Of a stretch of DNA of 62,152 nt, positions 1-8,741 are shown piece after piece; the stretch's first letter is position 1; each line of letters begins with the position of its first letter. The translations under genes were made by a program, and so were the position numbers. The stretch comes from Aurantimonas marianensis (GTDB lineage: Bacteria; Pseudomonadota; Alphaproteobacteria; Rhizobiales; Rhizobiaceae). Location: assembly GCF_024195285.1 (NCBI RefSeq), contig NZ_JALHBS010000029.1, positions 1 through 62,152 of the forward strand, written 5' to 3'. Under the pieces are notes generated by a model. It saw nothing but the letters and a program-made list of their open reading frames with translations, searched no databases and was not told where the DNA came from.

Positions 1-130
1 CCTCGCCGAGATGCTCCACGAAGCCGAGGATGGCGTTGAGTTCGCCCTCCATGGCGGCGACGTCGTCGTCGGTAACGGCGATTCGGGCCAGCCGGGCGAC
101 GCGGCGGACGGTATTGGCATCGACGGACAT
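1..130 (-). CDS. gatC: GatC, Asp/Glu-tRNA amidotransferase subunit C (N-terminal part)
   Basis: The gene runs off the left edge, so only the first 43 codons are present. The translation begins [17 protein letters not shown] and continues with a D/E-rich helix, the typical GatC N-terminus. GatC stabilises the GatA amidase in the GatCAB complex, which converts misacylated Glu-tRNA(Gln) and Asp-tRNA(Asn) to the amidated forms in the cytoplasm. The ATG lies at 128-130. gatA would be expected just outside the window. The family assignment is firm despite the truncation. Confidence 0.9.
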   Translation of the reverse strand, partial: MSVDANTVRRVARLARIAVTDDDVAAMEGELNAILGFVEHLGE

Positions 131-251
131 TGCGGCCCTATGGTTATGACAAGATTTTCGCGAGCTATAGCGGCGCAACCGGCACGAGGCAACGGCGCGC
201 CCCGTCCCTCACCCTCTTGCCGGTTGGTGCAAGGTCTGGCGGCAAAACCGG

Positions 252-953
252 TCAGACCGCGAAGGCTTCTCCGATCGTGGGATTGCGGATCTTGCCCGCG
301 TCCCCTTCCATCGCTTCAGCGAATTTGTCGGGCGTCGCGTCGAGGATGGGAAAGGTGCCCCAGTGGATCGGGACGATCATGTCGAAGTTGAAATAACGTC
401 GGCAGGCCAGCGCCGCCACCGCCGCCCCCATGGTGAAGCGGTCACCGACCGGCACCATTGCGATCTTCGGCGCATGCAGTTCCTCAATCAGCGCCATGTC
501 GGCGAAAATATCGGTGTCGCCCATGTGATAGACCGTTGGCCCCTCGTCGAAATGGAAGACCAGGCCGTTAGGCATGCCGAGATAAGTCACCGTCCCGTCT
601 TCCTCGACATGGCCGGACGAATGAAAGGCTTGGGTGAAGGTCACTGTAAAATCGTCGAAAGCGATCGTGCCGCCGGTGTTTCCCCCCTCGCCGTTTCCCG
701 CGCCCTGCTTGCCGAGCCAGTTCACCAGCTCGAAATTGCCGACGATCTTGCAGCCGAATCGCTTGGCGATCTCCACCGTATCGCCGACGTGGTCGGCATG
801 GCCGTGGCTGAGCACGATATGCGTCACGCCTTCGGCCGCCGCTGCCACATCGCCCTTGAAATGCGGATTTCCCGTCAGGAACGGATCGATCAGGATGACC
901 GAAGCGGCCGTCTCGATTCGAAATGCGGAATGGCCGAAATAGGTGATCTTCAT
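252..953 (-). CDS. UPF0173 metal-dependent hydrolase (metallo-beta-lactamase fold)
   Basis: A 233-residue protein starting [11 protein letters not shown], the signature N-terminus of the UPF0173 metal-dependent hydrolases. The metal-binding motif [12 protein letters not shown] is present, followed by a second histidine region (FHSSGH) and the conserved YHMGDTD. The fold is metallo-beta-lactamase; the physiological substrate of the family is unknown. I chose the ATG at 953 because an AAGGAG ribosome site lies just upstream, and a longer in-frame extension upstream reads as non-conserved. It is divergent from ruvX, with about 100 bases between them. Confidence 0.9.
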   Translation of the reverse strand: MKITYFGHSAFRIETAASVILIDPFLTGNPHFKGDVAAAAEGVTHIVLSHGHADHVGDTVEIAKRFGCKIVGNFELVNWLGKQGAGNGEGGNTGGTIAFDDFTVTFTQAFHSSGHVEEDGTVTYLGMPNGLVFHFDEGPTVYHMGDTDIFADMALIEELHAPKIAMVPVGDRFTMGAAVAALACRRYFNFDMIVPIHWGTFPILDATPDKFAEAMEGDAGKIRNPTIGEAFAV

Positions 954-1052
954 GAAGCTGCTCCTTGCCGTGGAGAGAAAACCGGGCGGTTTGCCATTGC
1001 CTCGGCCCGCCGTGCTAACTGCGCGTGAAGGCGGAACGGTCAAGGATATGGA

Positions 1053-1523
1053 ATGCCCATCCTCGCAATCGATGAGTTTGCCGCACATGTGCCGAAAGGC
1101 GCAACGATAGCCGGGATCGACCTCGGCACCAAGACGATCGGGCTTGCCGTCTCTGATCTCGGACAGAGCTTCGCTACGCCGCGCAAGGTGATCCGGCGGG
1201 TCAAGTTCACGATCGACGCCAAGGCCCTCTTAGCCGCTCTCGACGGCGAACGCGTCGCCGGGATCGTGGTCGGCCTCCCCCTCAACATGGATGGCTCCGA
1301 GGGGCCTCGTGTCCAGTCGACCCGTGCTTTCGTGCGCAACTACGCGCAGTTTGACGCGCGTCCAGTGCTTTTATGGGACGAGCGGCTGTCGACGGTGGCG
1401 GCGGAACGCGGCTTGCTGGAAGCGGACGTCTCGCGCCGCAAGCGCGCCGAGCGGATCGATTCCGCGGCCGCGGCCTTCATTCTTCAGGGCGCGCTCGACA
1501 GGCTTTCCTCGCTGCGGCCATAA
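1053..1523 (+). CDS. ruvX: RuvX/YqgF, Holliday junction resolvase-like 16S rRNA maturation nuclease
   Basis: A 156-residue RNase H-fold protein. The first acidic motif is visible as [15 protein letters not shown] near residue 20, followed by [13 protein letters not shown] and the DERLST motif near residue 108. These are the family signatures. In other bacteria YqgF trims the 5' end of 16S rRNA and is often essential; the name RuvX reflects its fold similarity to RuvC. The ATG at 1053 follows AAGGA with a 6-base spacer. Its 3' end overlaps the convergent gene at 1484-1831 by 40 bases. Confidence 0.93.
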   Translation: MPILAIDEFAAHVPKGATIAGIDLGTKTIGLAVSDLGQSFATPRKVIRRVKFTIDAKALLAALDGERVAGIVVGLPLNMDGSEGPRVQSTRAFVRNYAQFDARPVLLWDERLSTVAAERGLLEADVSRRKRAERIDSAAAAFILQGALDRLSSLRP

Positions 1524-1831
1524 GTACCGTAGGCCGGCGCCGCGACTGCATCCTGCTCGCATGCGCGGCGGCTCTCCCACCAAGCGGCGATCCTGCGACG
1601 CCTGCGAAACGCGATGATCGCGAACAGGATCAGGCTGTCGACGGCGAGTGCCTCGGCGATCATGCCGGGTATGGCGGTCGGCTCGATACCGAGCAGCGTG
1701 CCGTACATGTTGAAGACGTGATCATGCAGCGCACGGGAGAAGAAGACCCCGCCCATATCATTGAGCGACAGAAAATACCATCCCCAAAAAAAGACCAACG
1801 GTCCGAGCCAGAGGGCGAGAAGGGTACGCAT
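1484..1831 (-). CDS. DUF6105-like small membrane protein
   Basis: A 115-residue protein starting [28 protein letters not shown]. It has one N-terminal hydrophobic helix and a second around residues 55-75, followed by a basic RRRRR stretch. I recognise it as the kind of rhizobial hypothetical membrane protein grouped in DUF6105, from memory. Its ATG overlaps the TGA of the upstream gene by one base (TGATG), so the two are likely translationally coupled. A TTG three bases upstream is an alternative start. Its function is not known. The last 40 bases overlap ruvX in the opposite direction. Confidence 0.7.
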   Translation of the reverse strand: MRTLLALWLGPLVFFWGWYFLSLNDMGGVFFSRALHDHVFNMYGTLLGIEPTAIPGMIAEALAVDSLILFAIIAFRRRRRIAAWWESRRACEQDAVAAPAYGTYGRSEESLSSAP

Positions 1832-2394
1832 CAACGAGTCTCGCCTTCTTCGAAATTCGACTGCTGGTTTTCCAGCAGCGCCCGGCGCTCCGCAGCCTTG
1901 ATGGCGGCGAGAACCGCTTTGAAGGTCGCCTCATCGGCGGGGTCCTCGTCAGCCTCCATCAGATGATCGAACAGCAGCGCTCCGAACGTGAACGCGACCG
2001 AGACAAGGAAGCCTGGCCCCTCTCCGAAGACGCCGGCGAGCTGCGAACCGGTCAGAGCCGATGACGCGTAAAGCGCGACAAGCGCGACAAGCGCGAAAAG
2101 CACGGCGCCGGCGACCGGCTCGGCCTTGCGCGCGACGGCGGTCGACGACGCGTTCAGTCCGGCGATCCCCATGCCGAAGCCGATCGCAAGCGCGGCAAAC
2201 GTTGCCGCGAAGGCAAGCGCCTGGTTCGGCAGCAGGCCGAGCTCAAGCGGAACCGGCATTAAAGTCAGCAGACCATTCCACCCGCCGTCCAAGAGGCGGT
2301 CGAGCATGCCCGCCTCTTGAGCGAGACGCAGACCCGAGAGAGCGGTGAACCCCATCCAGGCACTGAGTGCCAGCGTCGTCGCCATACGGCGCAT
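1831..2394 (-). CDS. Hypothetical integral membrane protein
   Basis: A 187-residue protein with roughly four hydrophobic segments: residues ~6-25, ~58-80, ~98-115 and ~130-148. It ends in a charged tail with an LLENQQSNFEEGE stretch. A GGGAGG ribosome site sits 5 bases before the ATG at 2394. It forms a two-gene unit with the DUF6105-like gene. I do not recognise a family with a known function. Codon use matches its neighbours, so it is a real, probably lineage-restricted gene. Confidence 0.7.
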   Translation of the reverse strand: MRRMATTLALSAWMGFTALSGLRLAQEAGMLDRLLDGGWNGLLTLMPVPLELGLLPNQALAFAATFAALAIGFGMGIAGLNASSTAVARKAEPVAGAVLFALVALVALYASSALTGSQLAGVFGEGPGFLVSVAFTFGALLFDHLMEADEDPADEATFKAVLAAIKAAERRALLENQQSNFEEGETR

Positions 2395-2579
2395 AGGCGC
2401 CTCCCTACGTCATGGTTACCGGTCTATTAACGCCCAGTCTCGCGATCCGCTCCCTTCGCCGCAACCGATACCGGAGGTTAACCTTAATAGCTGCGGACCA
2501 CCTCGCCGGATTTCGCTCCCCGTGTAGAAAAACGGGAAACGCCGCCATAGGGTTTCCGACAACTCGACACATTCCTTCG

Positions 2580-4235
2580 TCAGCGGATCGGCGGATAAAG
2601 CTCTTCGACGATGGCACGGGAGTCGTGACGCAGGTCGAGCATGCCGTAAGTGTGACGGAATACGCCGCCCAGTCGTGTATCGGCAAAGGCATCGGCGGCG
2701 CGCGCGGCGTTCAGACGGCGCAAAGCGGCGGCCGCGCCGGCGAGCGCCAGTTGCTCGGCAAGCAGCCTGCACGCGCCTTCGTCGGAAAGGGCCATCGACA
2801 GCGCCGCGCGCAGAACGCCGGGCGTACCGCCCGCCGTCGCGGCCATATCCGATTCGATCACTCCGATCACCGTCTCGAAGGCGTCCGGATCCTGCCGCAA
2901 CACCCGCGCGAGGTCGAGCGCCATGACATTGCCCGAGCCTTCCCAGATGGCGTTCACCGGCGCCTCGCGATAGGCTCTGGCGAGCCTGCCGTCCTCGACA
3001 TAGCCATTGCCGCCGAGACACTCCATCGCTTCGTAAGTCAGCGACGGCGCGAGCTTGCAGACCCAATATTTCGTCACCGGTGTCATGACCCGCGCCCAGG
3101 CCGCCTCGGCGGCGCCGTCGCCATCCTCCGAGCGGCGGTCGAAGGCTTCGGCCAGGCGAAACGACAGTGCGGTCGCACCGGCGACGTCCAGGGCCATGTC
3201 GGCGAGCACCCGGATCATCTGTGGTTGATCCACCAGGCCTTTCCCGAACACCTGCCGTTCCCGGCAATGATGCACCGCTTCAGCGAGCGCGCCCCGCATC
3301 AGGCCGGCGGAAGCAAGCGCACAATCGAGCCGGGTCAGCGTGACCATCTCGATGATCGTGCGGACGCCCCTGCCCAAATCGCCGATCCGGACCGCCTCGG
3401 CATCGACAATCTCGACCTCGGCGGAAGCGTTGGAGCGGTTGCCGAGCTTGTCCTTGAGCCGCTGGATGAAAAGTCCATTGAGCGCACCGTCACCCCGTCG
3501 CCGCGGCATCAGGAAACAGGTCAGGCCGTCGCTTGTCTGCGCGAGGACAAGAAACGCGTCCGACATCGGCGCGGACATGAACCATTTGTGGCCCGTGATG
3601 CGGTAGCGGCCGTCACCGACATCGACTGCCCGCGACGTATTGGCGCGAACGTCCGTCCCGCCCTGTTTCTCGGTCATGCCCATGCCGAGCGTGACGCCAG
3701 CCTTCGTCAACGGCGGCTTGACGCCAGGGTCGTACTGCCGGGGCGCAATCGCCGGCAGCCAGGCATCCCGTACGTCCGGCGCAGCGGCGAGCGGTGCGAC
3801 GGCCGCGCTGGTCATCGTTATCGGGCACAAATGGCCACATTCGACACCGGCCGTCATGTAGAAGCGCGCCGCTCGCGCACGGTGGCGAACGCCCTCCTCC
3901 TCGGCCGGACCGCTCCACAGCGACGCATGCAAGCCATCCGCGATCGAGCGACGCATCAGCGCATGATAGGCAGGATGATAATCGACGAGTTCCAGCCGGC
4001 GGCCCTTCTCGTCGAAACGACGCAACTTCGGCGGTTCGGTATTGGCGAGGCGGGCAAGGTCGTGCGCCTCGGGCGACCCGCAAAACCGCCCGTGCTGCTC
4101 AAGCGACAGGAGCGCCGCATTGCCGAGATCAGCCGCGAGAAGCCGCAGCAGCGGGTCGCTTCGAAAGGCATTGAATCCGGCGTAATCGGAAGACTGGTTG
4201 ACCACCTCATGGGTCTGAAATGTCGTCTCGGCCAT
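2580..4235 (-). CDS. aidB: AidB-type acyl-CoA dehydrogenase
   Basis: A 551-residue acyl-CoA dehydrogenase family flavoprotein that aligns by eye along its length with E. coli AidB. Shared blocks include LARLANTEPPKLRRFD, LCPITMTSAAV, GMGMTEKQGGTDV, RLKDKLGNRSNAS and the glutamate-containing AIWEGSGNVMALD. E. coli AidB (541 residues) binds FAD and double-stranded DNA and is part of the adaptive response to alkylation. I use the ATG at 4235 because GAGGAG lies at good spacing; an ATG at 4265 would add 10 residues. No ada-type regulator is visible nearby. It is divergent from pyrB. Confidence 0.9.
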   Translation of the reverse strand: MAETTFQTHEVVNQSSDYAGFNAFRSDPLLRLLAADLGNAALLSLEQHGRFCGSPEAHDLARLANTEPPKLRRFDEKGRRLELVDYHPAYHALMRRSIADGLHASLWSGPAEEEGVRHRARAARFYMTAGVECGHLCPITMTSAAVAPLAAAPDVRDAWLPAIAPRQYDPGVKPPLTKAGVTLGMGMTEKQGGTDVRANTSRAVDVGDGRYRITGHKWFMSAPMSDAFLVLAQTSDGLTCFLMPRRRGDGALNGLFIQRLKDKLGNRSNASAEVEIVDAEAVRIGDLGRGVRTIIEMVTLTRLDCALASAGLMRGALAEAVHHCRERQVFGKGLVDQPQMIRVLADMALDVAGATALSFRLAEAFDRRSEDGDGAAEAAWARVMTPVTKYWVCKLAPSLTYEAMECLGGNGYVEDGRLARAYREAPVNAIWEGSGNVMALDLARVLRQDPDAFETVIGVIESDMAATAGGTPGVLRAALSMALSDEGACRLLAEQLALAGAAAALRRLNAARAADAFADTRLGGVFRHTYGMLDLRHDSRAIVEELYPPIR

Positions 4236-4312
4236 ATCGGTCTCCTCGTTCGGTTCGCTCGCCATGACGATCCTTGCCGCAAAACCCGCGATTGCCTATA
4301 GGCGTGGATTTT

Positions 4313-5266
4313 ATGAGCGCGCTCTCTTCCTTCCCCGCATTCGCCCAGCGACATCTGCTCGGCATTGCCCACCTGCAGCCGCACGAGATCGAGCAGCTGA
4401 TCGATCTCGCCGAAGCGGAGGTCGCGGTCAGCCGGCGTCGTGACAAGAAGAAGTCGACCCTCAAGGGGCGGACCCAGATCAATCTCTTCTTCGAAGCTTC
4501 GACCCGCACCCAGTCATCCTTCGAACTAGCCGGAAAGCGGCTGGGCGCCGACGTCATGAACATGTCCGTCGCGAACTCCTCCGTCAAAAAAGGCGAGACG
4601 CTGATCGACACGGCGATGACGCTGAACGCGATGCGGCCGGATATTCTCGTCGTGCGGCACCATTCCGCGGGCGCCGTCGCGCTGCTTGCCCAGAAGGTCG
4701 CCTGCTCGGTCGTCAATGCCGGCGACGGTGCCCATGAACACCCGACGCAAGCACTGCTCGACGCACTGACCGTCCGGCGGCGCAAGGGGCGGATCGCGGG
4801 GCTCATCGTGGCGATCTGCGGCGACGTCCTGCACAGCCGCGTCGCCCGCTCGAACATTCTGCTGCTGAACGCGCTTGGCGCTCAGGTCCGCGTCGTCGCG
4901 CCCTCGACCCTTTTGCCACGCGGCATCGAGCAGATGGGCGTCGAGGTCCATCGGCGGATGGCGGACGGCCTGAAGAATGCCGATGTGGTGATGATGCTGC
5001 GACTCCAGCGCGAGCGCATGGCCGGCTCTTTCGTGCCGTCGGTGCGGGAGTATTTCCGCTATTTCGGCCTCGATTCCGACAAGCTGAAGATCGCCAAGCC
5101 GGATGCGCTGGTCATGCATCCGGGGCCGATGAACCGGGGAGTCGAGATCGCCTCGGAGATCGCCGACGGACCGCAAAGCGTTATCGAGGAACAGGTCGAG
5201 ATGGGCGTCGCCGTCCGGATGGCCGTCATGCAGGCCCTCATCGGCGGATCGGAGGTCACGGCATGA
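4313..5266 (+). CDS. pyrB: Aspartate carbamoyltransferase catalytic subunit
   Basis: A 317-residue enzyme that condenses carbamoyl phosphate and aspartate in pyrimidine synthesis. The carbamoyl-phosphate motif [20 protein letters not shown] is clear near residues 55-75. Further conserved blocks are [11 protein letters not shown] and [12 protein letters not shown]. No regulatory-subunit gene (pyrI) is present. The ATG at 4313 gives the family length; a TTG at 4274 would add 13 residues of non-conserved sequence. The end overlaps pyrC' by ATGA. In organisms with this arrangement PyrB works in a complex with an inactive dihydroorotase homologue, which fits the next gene. Confidence 0.95.
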   Translation: MSALSSFPAFAQRHLLGIAHLQPHEIEQLIDLAEAEVAVSRRRDKKKSTLKGRTQINLFFEASTRTQSSFELAGKRLGADVMNMSVANSSVKKGETLIDTAMTLNAMRPDILVVRHHSAGAVALLAQKVACSVVNAGDGAHEHPTQALLDALTVRRRKGRIAGLIVAICGDVLHSRVARSNILLLNALGAQVRVVAPSTLLPRGIEQMGVEVHRRMADGLKNADVVMMLRLQRERMAGSFVPSVREYFRYFGLDSDKLKIAKPDALVMHPGPMNRGVEIASEIADGPQSVIEEQVEMGVAVRMAVMQALIGGSEVTA

Positions 5267-6579
5267 GCGACCAGCATCGCCCCCTCATCATCGAACAGGT
5301 TCGAATCCTCGACCCGGCGCGATCGCTCGACGTCGTCGGATCGGTCGTCGTGGCGGACGGCGTGATCATCGCCTCTGGCTCCGATGGGCTGAACCAGGGA
5401 CGGCCGGACGGAGCCAGGGTGATCGACGGGCGTGGACTGGCACTTGTGCCGGGCCTCGTCGACGCCCGGGTGTTCATCGGCGAACCCGGCGGCGAGCACC
5501 GCGAGACGATCGCCTCGGCCTCCGCGGCCGCAGCGGCAGGCGGCGTCACGTCAATCCTGACCATGCCCGACACCAATCCGGTGGTCGACGACGTCGCCAT
5601 CGCCGAATTCGTCATGCGGACCGCGCGCGATACCGCCTCGATCAATGTCTTTCCGGCAGCGGCGCTCACCCGAGGTCTGCGAGGCGAGGAAATGACCGAA
5701 ATCGGACTCCTGTCGGACGCGGGCGTTCGCGCCTTTACCGACGGCCGTCGGACCATCGCTAACCCGGCGCTGCTGCGGCGGATCATGACCTACGCGCGCG
5801 ATTTTGACGCGCTGGTCATGCACGAAACCCAGGACGCCGAGCTCGGCGGCGACGGCGTCATGAACGAAGGGCTCCTGGCGTCCTGGCTGGGGCTGGCGGG
5901 CGCGCCGGCCGAGGCCGAAATCATTCCGCTGGAGCGCGATCTTCGGCTCGCTGCCCTCACGACCTGCCGCTATCATGCCGCCAAGATTTCGCTGGGCGAA
6001 TCGGCGAAGGTCGTGCGGCGCGCCAAACAGCGCGGCGTCAGGGCGAGTGCAGGCGTTTCGATCAACCATTTGTCGCTGAACGAGAACGATATCGGCGAGT
6101 ACCGGACCTTTTTTCGCCTGGCGCCGCCGTTGCGGAGCGAGGATGACCGCTGTGCCATGGTCGCCGCGCTCGCGGACGGAACGATCGACATCATCGTCTC
6201 CTCCCACGATCCGCAGGACGCCGACGGCAAGCGCCGTCCCTTCGCCGAAGCCGAGAGCGGCGCCATTGGTTTGGAAACGCTCCTGCCCGCGGCCTTGCGG
6301 TTGCACCACTCCGGCGATGTCGCGCTGCTTCGGATCGTCGAGTCGATGACGTCGGCCCCAGCCGGGTTGCTCGGTCTCGACCGGGGCACGCTTGTTCCCG
6401 GCCGGCCCGCGGATATGGTCCTTGTCGACCTGGATGCACCCTTCCTCTTCAGCGAGGATGCGATCCATTCGCGCTCGAAGAACACGGCGTTCGAAAACGC
6501 CCGCTTCCAGGGCCGGGTCTTGCGCACCTTCGTCGCCGGCCGCACAGTCTATTCGACGACCGTAACCAGCGGGGGTTGA
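5263..6579 (+). CDS. pyrC': Non-catalytic dihydroorotase homologue (PyrC'-type)
   Basis: A 438-residue dihydroorotase-fold protein whose start overlaps the end of pyrB. The metal site is degraded. The usual HxH after PGLVD is R-V-F (residues 69-71), the histidine expected in the HxST segment is lysine (K241, KISLGES), and the strand that normally reads TDHAPH reads SSHDPQ (313-318), losing the aspartate. Only H187 and the general scaffold remain. This matches the inactive PyrC' that Pseudomonas PyrB needs for assembly, so an active dihydroorotase should exist elsewhere in the genome. It is often annotated simply as pyrC. A structural role is inferred. Confidence 0.88.
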   Translation: MSDQHRPLIIEQVRILDPARSLDVVGSVVVADGVIIASGSDGLNQGRPDGARVIDGRGLALVPGLVDARVFIGEPGGEHRETIASASAAAAAGGVTSILTMPDTNPVVDDVAIAEFVMRTARDTASINVFPAAALTRGLRGEEMTEIGLLSDAGVRAFTDGRRTIANPALLRRIMTYARDFDALVMHETQDAELGGDGVMNEGLLASWLGLAGAPAEAEIIPLERDLRLAALTTCRYHAAKISLGESAKVVRRAKQRGVRASAGVSINHLSLNENDIGEYRTFFRLAPPLRSEDDRCAMVAALADGTIDIIVSSHDPQDADGKRRPFAEAESGAIGLETLLPAALRLHHSGDVALLRIVESMTSAPAGLLGLDRGTLVPGRPADMVLVDLDAPFLFSEDAIHSRSKNTAFENARFQGRVLRTFVAGRTVYSTTVTSGG

Positions 6580-6602
6580 GTCTATTGGGCAGCGAAGAGG
6601 GG

Positions 6603-7193
6603 ATGGGCCTGATCATCGCGACGGCGCTTGCCGGTGGTTACCTCTGCGGCACGATTCCGTTCGGCCTGATCTTTGCGCGGCTGTTCGGCCTCGGCGACAT
6701 CCGCAAGATCGGCTCGGGCAACATCGGCGCGACCAACGCGCTGCGCACCGGTAACAAGCCGATGGCGGCACTTACGCTCGCTGGCGATATCCTCAAGGGG
6801 ACCGTCCCTGTTCTCATTGCCGGAGCCTTATGGGGAAACCTCCCGGCGGCTGTTGCCGGCCTTGGCGCATTCCTTGGCCATCTTTTTCCGGTCTGGCTGG
6901 GCTTCAAGGGCGGCAAGGGCGTCGCCACCTATCTCGGCATCGTACTGGGCATCGCTCCGATCGGAGTATTGATCTTCGCGGCCGTCTGGCTGTCGGTCGC
7001 TTATCTCTCCCGCTATTCCTCACTTGCCGCCCTCGCCGCGACACTTGTTCTGCCGCCTGCCTATTTCGTGCTCGGTCTGGAGATGGCGGGGATGTTGACC
7101 ACCGTGCTGACCCTGTTGGTCTACATAAAGCATCATGCGAACATTCGCCGGCTGCTCTCGGGTGAGGAAGGCAAGATCGGAGCCAAGGGGTGA
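6603..7193 (+). CDS. plsY: Acyl-phosphate:glycerol-3-phosphate acyltransferase PlsY
   Basis: A 196-residue integral membrane enzyme with five or more hydrophobic helices. It makes lysophosphatidic acid from acyl phosphate and glycerol 3-phosphate at the inner membrane. Conserved PlsY loops are visible: [12 protein letters not shown] near residue 37 and FKGGKGVAT near residue 102. I chose the ATG at 6603; a TTG at 6576 overlapping the pyrC' stop would add nine residues and is equally possible. The end overlaps dprA by four bases, so pyrB-pyrC'-plsY-dprA forms one tightly packed unit. Confidence 0.93.
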   Translation: MGLIIATALAGGYLCGTIPFGLIFARLFGLGDIRKIGSGNIGATNALRTGNKPMAALTLAGDILKGTVPVLIAGALWGNLPAAVAGLGAFLGHLFPVWLGFKGGKGVATYLGIVLGIAPIGVLIFAAVWLSVAYLSRYSSLAALAATLVLPPAYFVLGLEMAGMLTTVLTLLVYIKHHANIRRLLSGEEGKIGAKG

Positions 7194-8326
7194 GTCCCGC
7201 GGACGTTCAAAAGTCCGGCGTCCAACTCCCTCTAACCACGCGTCTCGCATGGCTGCGTCTGATCCGCAGCGAGAATGTCGGCCCCGCCACGTTTCGCGCG
7301 CTCATCAATCGCTATGGCGGCGCCGAGGCGGCGCTGGAGGCACTGCCGGATCTGGCCGCGCGCGGCGGTCGCAAGATCCGGGTGGCCAGCCAGGCGGCCG
7401 TCGAGGACGAAATGTTAAGGGCCGAGCGGCTCGGCGCGCGCTTCGTCTGCGTTGGCGAATCCGACTATCCCGTCCTGCTTCGCCGCACCGAGCAGGCACC
7501 GCCAGTTCTAGCAGTAATGGGCGGCTCCGAGGTCCTGGGCCGTCCGGCGGTCGCCATCGTGGGCGCCCGCAACGCCTCACTCTCCGGTATCAAGTTGACC
7601 GGACGGTTCGCCGCCGGAATCGGGAGGGCCGGCTACGTTGTCGTTTCCGGTTTGGCGCGCGGTATAGACGCCGCGGCGCATGAGGCATCGCTTCCGACGG
7701 GCACTGTGGGCGTCTTCGCCGGTGGTCTTGACCGGCCCTATCCGAGCGAAAACCGACCACTGATGCGACAGATTATCGATGCCGACGGTTGCCTCGTCTC
7801 CGAAATGCCGTTCGGCTGGGAGCCGCGTGCGAGGGACTTTCCCCGTCGCAACCGCCTCGTCGCCGGGCTCGGACTGGGCCTCCTGGTGGTGGAAGCCGCG
7901 ATACGGTCCGGCTCTCTCATCAGTGCCCGCCTCGCGGCAGAAATGGGCCGGCTCGTCTTCGCCGTTCCCGGATCGCCGCTCGATCCTCGCGCGGCGGGCG
8001 CCAACGGCCTTCTCAAGGAGGGGGCCATCCTAGTGACCGATGCCGACGATGTGATAGCGGCGTTGCGTCCGCTCGACGCGCGAATGACCTCGCCGGGCAA
8101 CGACATCGCGTTGGAAGAGCCCGCCGGTGGCGGACCCGCCGATGAACCGGCCGAAGGGGAGCGCGAGCGCATCGTCGAAACGCTCGGAGCCACCCCCATC
8201 GATATCGACGACATCATCGCTCACACCGGATCGACGCCCGGCGCGGTGCAATTGGTCTTGCTCGAACTCGATCTTGCCGGTCGACTCGAACGGCACGCGA
8301 ATGGCCAGGTGTCACTGCTTCTTTGA
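7190..8326 (+). CDS. dprA: DNA-processing protein DprA (Smf)
   Basis: A 378-residue protein starting at a GTG that overlaps the plsY stop. It has an N-terminal SAM-like helical region, then the Rossmann-like DprA core with [36 protein letters not shown] and [13 protein letters not shown] linker rich in Pro/Ala/Glu precedes a C-terminal winged-helix domain from about residue 310. DprA protects incoming single-stranded DNA and loads RecA in natural transformation. Its last 15 bases overlap a small convergent gene. Confidence 0.94.
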   Translation: MSPADVQKSGVQLPLTTRLAWLRLIRSENVGPATFRALINRYGGAEAALEALPDLAARGGRKIRVASQAAVEDEMLRAERLGARFVCVGESDYPVLLRRTEQAPPVLAVMGGSEVLGRPAVAIVGARNASLSGIKLTGRFAAGIGRAGYVVVSGLARGIDAAAHEASLPTGTVGVFAGGLDRPYPSENRPLMRQIIDADGCLVSEMPFGWEPRARDFPRRNRLVAGLGLGLLVVEAAIRSGSLISARLAAEMGRLVFAVPGSPLDPRAAGANGLLKEGAILVTDADDVIAALRPLDARMTSPGNDIALEEPAGGGPADEPAEGERERIVETLGATPIDIDDIIAHTGSTPGAVQLVLLELDLAGRLERHANGQVSLLL

Positions 8327-8491
8327 TGTCTCGGCGGAGGAACCGATCTGTTGCTCTGCCTCGAGTCGGGCCAGGTCCATCAGATATCCGAGGATCGACC
8401 CCTCCTTGGCGCCGGATACAACCTTTAATTGCTCTAGCATATCCCGGACATATTGAAGATTTTCCCGTCGACTGGTTGGATTGGCTGACAT
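8312..8491 (-). CDS. Small conserved-type rhizobial protein, 59 aa
   Basis: A 59-residue reading frame starting MSANPTSRRENLQYVRDML and ending in a KKQ tail, with the middle predicted helical (LGYLMDLARLEAEQQIG). The pattern of an N-terminal basic/polar segment, LQYVRDML and LGYLMDLARLEA resembles small hypothetical proteins I know from rhizobia. The function is unknown. No strong ribosome site precedes the ATG; GGGAG lies 11 bases away. Its 3' end overlaps dprA by 15 bases. It shares a divergent promoter region with topA that contains a perfect dyad (8564-8596). Confidence 0.6.
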   Translation of the reverse strand: MSANPTSRRENLQYVRDMLEQLKVVSGAKEGSILGYLMDLARLEAEQQIGSSAETSKKQ

Positions 8492-8563
8492 GGAAGGAGA
8501 AACTCCCGGGCTAGAAGTGACTCGACTGGCCAGGCGCTGGCGTCACCTAGCTTCATCGAGGTA

Positions 8564-8596
8564 TGCAACCATAGAGAATTACCCCCTATGGTTGCA
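8564..8596. promoter_or_regulatory. 11-bp perfect dyad between the 59-aa gene and topA
   Basis: The arm TGCAACCATAG at 8564-8574 is repeated as its exact reverse complement at 8586-8596, around an 11-base AT-richer centre. No run of T follows on either side, so a simple intrinsic terminator is unlikely. It lies 73 bases from the small gene's start and 145 bases from the topA start. It could be an operator or an RNA hairpin in the small gene's leader. The identity of any binding factor is unknown. Confidence 0.5.
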
Positions 8597-8741
8597 AGCC
8601 TGCCTTCCGTGCTCCCGGTTGGGGTTGACCGTCCGCGCCGGACTGTCCATGTGACGGGACGGTCGACAGGCGGAATGTCGCCATCGTCGAGCGTGCATTC
8701 CTTAGCCGTCACGCGTTTTCTCCTGCCAGGACAGAATATCC

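Noticed and set aside
2412-4301. A 629-codon open frame on the plus strand opposite aidB
   Set aside because: It is antisense to a clear acyl-CoA dehydrogenase, is rich in Arg/His as is typical of shadows in GC-rich DNA, and matches no family.
8434-8712. A 92-codon minus-strand frame upstream of topA
   Set aside because: It runs through the dyad and promoter region, has no ribosome site, and overlaps the better-supported 59-codon gene in another frame.
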